A DNA stretch of 64,000 nucleotides from an uncultured Acidimicrobiales bacterium. GTDB lineage: Bacteria > Actinomycetota > Acidimicrobiia > Acidimicrobiales > SZUA-35. The position numbers were made by a program, and so were the translations under genes. The DNA lies in assembly GCA_937997485.1 (NCBI GenBank), contig CALKTH010000005.1:23247-87246 (forward strand), written 5' to 3'. Shown here piece by piece: positions 26,217 to 32,497 of the stretch (positions are counted from its first letter, which is position 1; every line of letters begins with the position of its first letter). The notes under the pieces were generated by a model. The model saw nothing but the letters and a program-made list of their open reading frames with translations, made no database searches and was not told the DNA's origin.

Positions 26217-26732
26217 ATGGTCGATCGCGCAAAACTCCTCCGTCATCTCGCCAAACAACGTTCGGTGCTCGAGTCTCGCTACCGAGCATTCGATGCCGAG
26301 GAGCTCCTTGCGCCCTGCACCACAAGCGAAGACCCTGGCGGCAAGGATTGGACGCCGAAGGACCACCTTGCACACCTTCTCCGGATCGAAGAGGCGTTCC
26401 TCGGAATGGCCCGCCTCACGGTGGAGGGCGACACCGCCCCGATCAAAATCCCGGGCTCCTCGTTCGAAGAACGGCTTGCCGCTGTCCATCGTGCGAACGA
26501 AGCGCACATCGCCGATCACGCGGATCGGTCGGTGGAGGAGCTTCTCGATCTTCTTGCTGATGCGCGGGAAGCAACCGTGGCGTTCATCGATCAACTCTCC
26601 GACGAGCAGCTCGCTCTTGATATGCCAGGGGCGCCGTGGGGCGACGGAACGATCGCTGGAGTGCTCCACGCCAACTCGCTTCATGAGATGCAACACATCG
26701 CTTGGGTGGACGAGGGGCTGGCCGCTCGCTGA
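26217..26732 (+). CDS. DinB-family putative metalloprotein
   Basis: 171 aa from ATG 26217. Four-helix DinB/YfiT-type pattern with three metal-ligand histidine sites: WTPKDHLAHLLRIEEAF, a middle helix and the C-terminal LHANSLHEMQHIAW. Members include mycothiol- and bacillithiol-dependent transferases. With Mca in the same window a mycothiol cofactor is plausible but not shown. Confidence 0.7.
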   Translation: MVDRAKLLRHLAKQRSVLESRYRAFDAEELLAPCTTSEDPGGKDWTPKDHLAHLLRIEEAFLGMARLTVEGDTAPIKIPGSSFEERLAAVHRANEAHIADHADRSVEELLDLLADAREATVAFIDQLSDEQLALDMPGAPWGDGTIAGVLHANSLHEMQHIAWVDEGLAAR

Positions 26733-26801
26733 GCCGTTTGTGCCGCGAGCGTCTCGGGAGTGGAGAGGCTCTGCCCGAGCCGGTGAGATGGTCTAACCTA
26801 C

Positions 26802-26913
26802 GCCGCCGAGACAGAGGGCGTTTGGTTTCGCCGGCTGCTCAACCGCTGTTGCAAGGTTGCCGCAGCGAACAGATGCGGTGAAAGACGCCGCTTGAGATAC
26901 GCGCCCAGGCGGC
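26802..26913 (+). ncRNA. Candidate structured leader or RNA (low confidence)
   Basis: In this non-coding stretch GCCGCC (26802-26807) can pair with GGCGGC (26908-26913). Inside it GGCGT (26817-26821) can pair with ACGCC (26885-26889). Two smaller internal helices are possible (GCTGC/GCAGC; CCGCTGTT with AACA and GCGG). The nested arrangement upstream of two tiny genes suggests a structured leader. I match it to no known riboswitch class. Confidence 0.3.
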
Positions 26914-26935
26914 GCGCTCGGGAAGATCCAAACGA

Positions 26936-26998
26936 ATGATCATCGACGGCGTCCAGAACAACGACAGGTTTGGCGCGGTCACCGGGCGGCGGCGATGA
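26936..26998 (+). CDS. 20-codon leader ORF coupled to the small membrane protein
   Basis: ATG at 26936, preceded by GGAAGA, encodes MIIDGVQNNDRFGAVTGRRR. Its TGA overlaps the next ATG by 4 nt (ATGA), the geometry of translational coupling. It may be a genuine micro-protein or a regulatory leader; short length keeps confidence low. Confidence 0.3.
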   Translation: MIIDGVQNNDRFGAVTGRRR

Positions 26999-27156
26999 AC
27001 CGGCGGCTTGAGGTTGCGAGCTACTGGCTCTGGACGATCGGTTCCGTCTTGTTCATCGCGGCGTCCCTGCGTTCTGGCGATTGGATCTCGCTCGCGGCGA
27101 GTTTCCTGTACCTCTTCGGCTGCTTTGGTTTCCTCGCCTCCGTCAAGCGGAGTTGA
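26995..27156 (+). CDS. Small two-helix membrane protein
   Basis: 53 aa: MNRRLEVASYWLWTIGSVLF continues to a second helix (WISLAASFLYLFGCFGFLAS) and ends VKRS. Two membrane helices of about 17-18 residues are joined by a short SLRSGD loop, with basic ends facing inward. Too short for common length cut-offs but convincing in composition. Its stop abuts the stop of the convergent GNAT gene. Function unknown. Confidence 0.6.
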   Translation: MNRRLEVASYWLWTIGSVLFIAASLRSGDWISLAASFLYLFGCFGFLASVKRS

Positions 27157-27657
27157 TCACCGCACCAACGGCTTGATCAGCAGCAGCGCTGGATTTGCCT
27201 CATCCCAGAGCGTTGGGAACTCCTCGACGCGGAGAAAGCCGACTGCCTCGTAGAAGGAACGGGTGCGTGCGTAGCCGGCGTCCTCGCGACTTGGGCCCAA
27301 CGTCTTGACTTGCAAGACCTTTGCGCCTTCGTCTCTTGCGATCCGCTCCGCTCGCTCCACGAGCGCTGCTCCAACGCCGCACCGGTGCAACTGGGGTCGA
27401 ACAGCGAGCAAGTGGATCTCCACACTCGCCCCGGGATGGCGAAGCAGCGAAACGAGACCGATCGCCGTGCTCTCGACCGCCGTGTCGTCGAGCGACGCAA
27501 CGATGGTGGTGTGAGCCGAGACGTGGCGTTCGTAGTCCTCGTTCGCCTCGGGAAGACCGAAGAAGTCGGGAAGCTCGGCCAGCACCGAACGGCACACGCC
27601 TGAGGCGGCTGTTCCGCTGGTGCCGTTGTCGTACGCCGTGAGTTCGAAGGTAGTCAT
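27157..27657 (-). CDS. GNAT-family N-acetyltransferase
   Basis: 166 aa from ATG 27657. Acetyl-CoA binding motif A reads IHLLAVRPQLHRCGVGAALV (R/Q-x-x-G-x-G/A), followed by the motif B region ARTRSFYEAVGFLRVEEF. The substrate is unknown. It is convergent with the small membrane protein and divergent from the next GNAT gene. Confidence 0.82.
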   Translation of the reverse strand: MTTFELTAYDNGTSGTAASGVCRSVLAELPDFFGLPEANEDYERHVSAHTTIVASLDDTAVESTAIGLVSLLRHPGASVEIHLLAVRPQLHRCGVGAALVERAERIARDEGAKVLQVKTLGPSREDAGYARTRSFYEAVGFLRVEEFPTLWDEANPALLLIKPLVR

Positions 27658-27707
27658 CGCTCCGAATATTGGCAGACGGATCGCATACGAGGTCCTAGAT
27701 TTCCCGC

Positions 27708-28244
27708 ATGGCACTCGTCCTTCGCCCCGGTCAGCCAAGCGATGCGGCAGGCATCGCGAGCGTGCATGTGCGCTCATGGCAGGTGGCCTATCGCGGCATC
27801 GTTACCCAGCAGCAGCTCGACCAGATGAGCATCGAGGAACGCACGGAGCGGTGGGAATCGATCTTCGCGATGGACGAGAGCGGCGAGGTGCCGGTGATCT
27901 CCGACAAGATGGTGGCCGAGGCTGACGGCGAGGTCGTCGGCTTCGCCTGCTTCGGCCCGGACCGCGATCGCCTTGATGAGCACGAGCGGGGCGAGGTGTG
28001 GTCGATCTATGTCGACTCTGACTCGTGGGGCACCGGCGCGGGGTATGCACTTCTTCTCGAGGCGATGGCGGGGCTGCGTGAACAGCGCTGCACGCGTGCC
28101 TCGCTGTGGGTGTTGGAGGCCAACGAGCGGGCTCGGGCCTTCTACGAACGGCAGGGATGGCGGCCAGACGGCACACTGCAGGAGATCGACGTGTTCGGCG
28201 AGCAAGTCCCGGAAGTTCGCTACGAGATCAACCTGCTCCGCTAG
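27708..28244 (+). CDS. GNAT-family N-acetyltransferase
   Basis: 178 aa. N-terminal LRPGQPSDAAGIASVHVRSW, motif A VWSIYVDSDSWGTGAGYALL, motif B ASLWVLEANERARAFYERQGW: a complete GNAT domain of the RimI-like type common in actinobacteria. TAGATT (27696-27701) ends 6 nt before the ATG, suggesting a leaderless transcript. Confidence 0.88.
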   Translation: MALVLRPGQPSDAAGIASVHVRSWQVAYRGIVTQQQLDQMSIEERTERWESIFAMDESGEVPVISDKMVAEADGEVVGFACFGPDRDRLDEHERGEVWSIYVDSDSWGTGAGYALLLEAMAGLREQRCTRASLWVLEANERARAFYERQGWRPDGTLQEIDVFGEQVPEVRYEINLLR

Positions 28245-28247
28245 CGT
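28242..28247 (+). promoter_or_regulatory. -10 box (TAGCGT) built on the upstream stop codon
   Basis: TAGCGT lies 6 nt before the GTG at 28254, and its TAG is the stop codon of the GNAT gene. It allows a separate leaderless transcript of the transporter gene. Confidence 0.4.
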
Positions 28248-28253
28248 GCCGCG

Positions 28254-29222
28254 GTGATTCAGACCCCGGTGGCACGAGCCATGACGCTGCTTGTCGTCTC
28301 GATGACGCTCGTGCCGCTGATGGACTCGTTTGGCAAGCTCCTCAGCACCGAAGAGGGCATCGCCCCGGCGTCGGTCGCGCTCGGTCGCTTCGGCGGCCAG
28401 ATCATGTTTCTTGGCATCGGCTTTGTTGGGCTGGCCCTGATCGGCCGAGGCGTGACGGCACGGCCTGAGGTGCTGTGGGTCCATCTGGCACGTGGGTTCT
28501 TTCATGGCAGTGCCAGCCTGCTGTTCTTCGTCGCGCTGAAGTACATGCCGCTGGCGGACACGATCGCCGTCTTCTTCGTTGAGCCGATGATCCTTCTCGT
28601 GCTCTCCGCTGTGTTCTTGGGCGAACACGTGGGGTGGCCCCGCCGGATCGCCGCTGTGGTCGGATTCGGCGGTGCGCTACTGGTCATCCAGCCGAGCTAC
28701 GAGCTGTTCGGCCCCGTCTCGCTGCTGCCATTGGCCACCGCCCTGCTCTTCGCCACCTACCTGCTCTTCACTCGTAAGTTCGGCGTCGACGATCACCCGA
28801 TGACGATGCAGCTCTGGTCTGGCGTGGGGGCGGTTGGAACGGCCCTCGTCTTCATCTCGATCGGCGAGGCCGTCAACGCCGGCGACTACCAGTTCACGTT
28901 GCCGGATTCCCGTGCAGCGGTGATCTACTTCCTCGCCATCGGCTTGATTTCAACCGGAGCGCACCTGTTCATCGTGGCTGCGTTCAAGCTGGCCGAAGCC
29001 TCGATCCTTGCGCCGTTCAACTATCTGGAGATCGTCACCGCGACGGTGTTCGGATTCTTCGTCTTCGACGAGTTCCCCGGCTCGCTGCAGTGGCTCGGCA
29101 TCGTCATCATCGTCAGTACCGGGCTCTTCATCTTCTTTCGAGAGCGCGCACTGGAGCGCCGGGCCGAACTCGAACTGGCATCCCGAGACATCGCCCAGCC
29201 CTCAGCTCGGCCGCCCGCCTGA
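28254..29222 (+). CDS. EamA/DMT-family transporter
   Basis: 322 aa from GTG 28254, about ten hydrophobic helices in two EamA repeats (the second starts near residue 150, PVSLLPLATALLFATYLLFT). Typical motifs: ARGFFHGSASLLFFVALKYM, VEPMILLVLSAVFLGEHVGW, APFNYLEIVTATVFGFFVFD. A charged tail (RERALERRAELELASRD) is cytoplasmic. The family exports or imports small metabolites; the substrate is not predictable. Confidence 0.9.
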   Translation: MIQTPVARAMTLLVVSMTLVPLMDSFGKLLSTEEGIAPASVALGRFGGQIMFLGIGFVGLALIGRGVTARPEVLWVHLARGFFHGSASLLFFVALKYMPLADTIAVFFVEPMILLVLSAVFLGEHVGWPRRIAAVVGFGGALLVIQPSYELFGPVSLLPLATALLFATYLLFTRKFGVDDHPMTMQLWSGVGAVGTALVFISIGEAVNAGDYQFTLPDSRAAVIYFLAIGLISTGAHLFIVAAFKLAEASILAPFNYLEIVTATVFGFFVFDEFPGSLQWLGIVIIVSTGLFIFFRERALERRAELELASRDIAQPSARPPA

Positions 29223-29235
29223 ACAGGCTGCCCGT

Positions 29236-29250
29236 GCCGCGGCGCGCGGC
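29236..29250. terminator. Hairpin between convergent transporter and SDR genes
   Basis: GCCGCG (29236-29241) and CGCGGC (29245-29250), 6 bp with a 3-nt loop, in the 44-nt gap between the two gene ends. No T-tract. Confidence 0.4.
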
Positions 29251-29266
29251 CAGGTGGTCGGGCGAA

Positions 29267-30112
29267 TCAGACGAAGCCGGTGAGATCTGGATTCACGCCG
29301 TGCACGATCTGCTGAGCGCGGGCCGTCACACCCGGCTTGGTCTCGTCGTGGGTGAGGATCCAGAAGCGGTTGTTGCGGACGGCGTCAACGACGGCCTCGC
29401 CTACCACGGAGGTGTCGATGCCGTTGTCGACCAAGGCCTCCATCATCGCCTGCATCTCGCTGTTCTCTTCCCGCTCGGGGAGCGTTGTCCGAACGTCCTC
29501 TGGCATGTTTCGATCGCTTTTGGCGATGCCGGTGGCGACGAACGCCGGACACAGCACGGAGACACCAACGGAGGTCTGCATCATCTGCATCTCCTTCGAC
29601 ATCGTCTCGGACAGGGCAACCACGCCGTACTTCGAGATGTTGTACGGGCCCATGAAGGGAGCTGAGGCCAAGCCAGCCATCGATGCGGTGTTGACGATGT
29701 GGCAGGGCTCGCCGTGCTCAATCATCGCTGGCAGGAAGACCTTGCAGCCGTAGATCACGCCCCACAGGTTGATATCGATTGTCCACCGCCATGCCTCGAG
29801 GTTGGTGGGATCAGCCGTCGGGCCACCGGCGCCTACGCCAGCGTTGTTGCACAACACGTGCACGTTGCCGAAGCGCTCGCGGGTTGCGGCCTCGAGCGCC
29901 ACGATCTGGTCGTGCTCCCGTACATCCAGTTCGACGGCCAGCACCTCATGACCACGCTCGGTCATGGCTGCTGCCGCCGCGTCGAGCGCTGGCTTCTCGA
30001 CGTCGGCCATCACGAGGTTCATGCCAGCAGCGCCGAACTGCTTGGCCAGTTCGAAGCCGATGCCACTGGCGGCGCCCGTGATGACTGCGGTCTTTCCGGA
30101 GAGGTCGTCCAT
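29267..30112 (-). CDS. SDR-family oxidoreductase
   Basis: 281 aa classical SDR. TGAASGIGFELAKQF (cofactor), MADVEKPAL with Asp favouring NAD(H), NNAGVGAGGP, catalytic Ser in NTASMAGLAS and YNISKYGV (Tyr and Lys). The substrate is unknown; the long C-terminal segment after the active site resembles those SDRs annotated as ketone or alcohol dehydrogenases in actinobacteria. Confidence 0.88.
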   Translation of the reverse strand: MDDLSGKTAVITGAASGIGFELAKQFGAAGMNLVMADVEKPALDAAAAAMTERGHEVLAVELDVREHDQIVALEAATRERFGNVHVLCNNAGVGAGGPTADPTNLEAWRWTIDINLWGVIYGCKVFLPAMIEHGEPCHIVNTASMAGLASAPFMGPYNISKYGVVALSETMSKEMQMMQTSVGVSVLCPAFVATGIAKSDRNMPEDVRTTLPEREENSEMQAMMEALVDNGIDTSVVGEAVVDAVRNNRFWILTHDETKPGVTARAQQIVHGVNPDLTGFV

Positions 30113-30171
30113 CTAGAGATGTGTAGCCGCTTCAGACCGTCCCGAAGCTATTGATTCGGTTCGGCTTGGGT

Positions 30172-30591
30172 TCAGGCCCGCTTCGAACGCATCGCTTTCA
30201 GCTGCTTGAGGTCGGCCCGGGCGAGGTACTCGTCGTACTCCGGGGAGTCCATCGAGATGAGGGCCGCCTTTCCCTCACCGTCAAAGGCCACGCCCCAGCC
30301 GTGGGTTTTGGTGAGCGGTGACGCTCGGAGGCACGGCTGGCCCTTGGAGTAGAACTGGCGGCGAAGCTCGGCGATCTCGTCGTCCGCCAGTGCGCCCTCG
30401 TCGTGGTTTCGTCGCAGCCAGGTGAGGAACAGCACGTCCTCCTGGGTGCGCCCGAACGCTCGCTCGTTGAGCAGCTCGAACTGCACCTCGGCAACGGAGG
30501 GACCCTTCTTGCCGGGCTTTGGAATCACTCCGGCCGTGGCCTTCGTATCTTCCGCAGCGGCAATGAAGGTGTCGTAGTAGTTGTGTTCCAT
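30172..30591 (-). CDS. DUF6157-family protein
   Basis: 139 aa. The N-terminus MEHNYYDTFIAAAEDTKATA and the following KKGPSVAEVQFELLNERAFG match the conserved start of DUF6157, with RRQFYSKGQPCLRASPLTKT and HGWGVAFDGEGKAAL further on. Soluble, no signal peptide. Function unknown; it lies 45 nt from the TIGR03086-like gene on the same strand. Confidence 0.75.
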   Translation of the reverse strand: MEHNYYDTFIAAAEDTKATAGVIPKPGKKGPSVAEVQFELLNERAFGRTQEDVLFLTWLRRNHDEGALADDEIAELRRQFYSKGQPCLRASPLTKTHGWGVAFDGEGKAALISMDSPEYDEYLARADLKQLKAMRSKRA

Positions 30592-30636
30592 GGGGTGCTC
30601 CTGCGAGTGGCGAGTGGGTGGCCGTTGGGTGTGTGG

Positions 30637-31236
30637 CTACGCCACTGGGCGACCCATCCAGCCTGCCATCTGCTCGACGATCGTGGCGTCGGGACCAGGA
30701 TCGACCACGGCGCCAAACGGGATCTCGGGTGTGTCACGACCCTCGGCCGGCAGCTGCTTGGCGGCGAAGAGCGCACCCATGAGGTGCTCGTCTGGAACGG
30801 TGAACTCCTGGTCGGTCGCGGTCGCCAGATCCCATCCGTGAACGCAGAGCTCAGCGGTGTAGGTGAGGAGCACGGGTGCTCCCGGGAGGTTTCCGAACGG
30901 CACCTCGAACATCTGCTCGAGCTTGGCTGAGTCTGTCCACGCTTCCATGCACTTGTGAGCACCGGCCTGGAAGTCCTCGGCCCAGCCGGATGCCACCGCA
31001 ACCTGTTCCGTCGTGGAGAAGTGTTCGCCGCGACCCACAGCAGCGCAGCGCTCGACGACGAGGGTGAGGTGTTCGAGTAATTCCTTCACGGTGAAGTCGG
31101 GGCAGGGAGTCGGGTTGGTCAGCTTGTCGAGTGATCCGGCGATGAGCGGGTGGAGGGCCTGCACCGTCATGGCAAAGCCGATGCGGGGATCGTCGGCGGC
31201 CATCTCGGGTGCGTTGTTGGTCTCTGCGTTTGTCAT
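30637..31236 (-). CDS. TIGR03086/MDMPI-like DinB-fold protein
   Basis: 199 aa from ATG 31236. HPLIAGSLDKLTNPTPCPDF followed by TVKELLEHLTLVVERC, and the C-terminal LLTYTAELCVHGWDLATATD, are hallmarks of the actinobacterial TIGR03086 family (mycothiol-dependent maleylpyruvate isomerase-like N domain). Its divergent neighbour is the WYL regulator, and AAACTGG/CCAGTTT sites lie in the shared promoter, so it is probably a direct regulatory target. Confidence 0.82.
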   Translation of the reverse strand: MTNAETNNAPEMAADDPRIGFAMTVQALHPLIAGSLDKLTNPTPCPDFTVKELLEHLTLVVERCAAVGRGEHFSTTEQVAVASGWAEDFQAGAHKCMEAWTDSAKLEQMFEVPFGNLPGAPVLLTYTAELCVHGWDLATATDQEFTVPDEHLMGALFAAKQLPAEGRDTPEIPFGAVVDPGPDATIVEQMAGWMGRPVA

Positions 31237-31255
31237 GGTTGCCACCTTGATGCAC

Positions 31256-31294
31256 AAACTGGCCACCTCGTGTCCAGTTTTTCTGAGAAACTGG
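31256..31294. promoter_or_regulatory. Triple half-site operator of the WYL regulator
   Basis: Three copies of one heptamer: AAACTGG at 31256-31262, CCAGTTT at 31274-31280 and AAACTGG at 31288-31294, giving two overlapping inverted repeats. They fill the 63-nt gap between the divergent starts at 31236 and 31300, ending 5 nt before the regulator ATG, as expected for autoregulation. Confidence 0.7.
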
Positions 31295-31299
31295 AAATC

Positions 31300-32265
31300 A
31301 TGCGTGCTGATCGGTTGATCGCTGTCCTTCTTCTGCTCCAACGGCACGAGACCGTCACGGCGTCGCAAGTGGCCGAGGAGCTCGAGGTCTCCGAGCGAAC
31401 GGCGCGTCGAGATCTCGAAGCGCTCGCCATGTCCGGCGTCCCCGTGTACTCCCGTCACGGCCGAGGCGGCGGTTGGTCACTGATCGGAGGCGCCTCCACG
31501 GACCTGACGGGTCTCGTCGCCGACGAAGCCCAAGCGCTCTTCCTCGCCTTGAGCCCGGCGCTCGACAACAACCCGGAGCTTCGCTCGGCACTCAACAAAC
31601 TGACGGGTGCTCTGCCCGAGACTTTTCGAGCCCAGGCTCGGAACGCCGCAAGCGCCATCCGAATCGATCCCACTGCGTGGGGCCAGGAGGCCATCGTCGA
31701 ACCCCCAGCGTTTCTGGAGCAGCTGACCGATGCCGTTGTTGAGGGGCGGCAAGTCGAAATGGACTACGACAGCGCACGGCGAAGCAAGGGAACGCGCATT
31801 GTCCACCCGCTCGGTCTCATCGCCAAGCGAAACACCTGGTACCTCGTCGCCAACATGATCGAAGGTGAGACGCGGTCGTTCCGAGCCGACCGCGTGCTCT
31901 CGCTCCGGCTTCTCGACGATCCGGTGGATCGGCCCGTGGACTTCGATCTCGACAGGGAGTGGGCTCGTATCCGTTCCACGGTTGAGGCGATGCGCGTCGG
32001 CACCGAGATTCGGGTCCACATCGATCCGCAGATGATGGGTCCGCTGCGCTGGCTGTTTGGTTCCGAGCACGTCACCGAGCACGAGATCGTCCAGGCTGGC
32101 GAAACGGTGGGCATGGTCGACGTCACGGTCATGGCGCACAACCCGAACGTCTTCGCCGTTCAGATTGCCGGATTCGGTAAACGCATCCGACTGATCGATG
32201 CTCCCGAGGAGACCTTCACTCGACTGGCCGAACTCGCCGCCGAACTCGTCGAGCTCTACGGCTGA
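31300..32265 (+). CDS. WYL-domain transcriptional regulator
   Basis: 321 aa. DeoR-like winged HTH at 1-60 (RADRLIAVLLLLQRHETVTA then VSERTARRDLEALAMSGVPV). The WYL domain lies around residues 140-230, here with KRNTWYLVANMIEGETRSFRADRVLSL, and is followed by the WCX extension. WYL domains sense ligands or nucleic acid. The start at 31300 puts the HTH at the N-terminus and leaves the operator free. It probably controls itself and the TIGR03086 gene. Confidence 0.92.
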   Translation: MRADRLIAVLLLLQRHETVTASQVAEELEVSERTARRDLEALAMSGVPVYSRHGRGGGWSLIGGASTDLTGLVADEAQALFLALSPALDNNPELRSALNKLTGALPETFRAQARNAASAIRIDPTAWGQEAIVEPPAFLEQLTDAVVEGRQVEMDYDSARRSKGTRIVHPLGLIAKRNTWYLVANMIEGETRSFRADRVLSLRLLDDPVDRPVDFDLDREWARIRSTVEAMRVGTEIRVHIDPQMMGPLRWLFGSEHVTEHEIVQAGETVGMVDVTVMAHNPNVFAVQIAGFGKRIRLIDAPEETFTRLAELAAELVELYG

Positions 32266-32386
32266 GGTCGATCCAGCCTCTCCGCCCTCCCAACTGTGAG
32301 CGTTCAACGTGCGTGGCGGGCGTTTTGCGCACCGTTCGGGTCGCGACGAGGCACGTGATGTCGTTGCGGAGCGAATGCGGGCGGGT

Positions 32387-32490
32387 CGAAATTGCAGCGA
32401 ACGACGACCTCGCGCCTGATCTCGCAGCGTCAGCCCACCGGAACGGTGGGCTGGACACGATATTTCGGCTGGGGTGGGTTCGGGGCGGGG
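32387..32490 (+). repeat. Dispersed intergenic repeat, copy A
   Basis: About 100 bp beginning CGAAATTGCAGCGAACGACG. Its core is the palindrome AGCCCACCG-GAA-CGGTGGGCT (32432-32452), followed by GGACACGATATTTCGGC and a G-rich tail. Copies B (minus, about 55215-55326) and C (about 55545-55650) share all parts in the same order. It lies between the convergent WYL and sulfatase genes; 32266-32497 holds no gene. Confidence 0.8.
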
Positions 32491-32497
32491 GTGAGGG

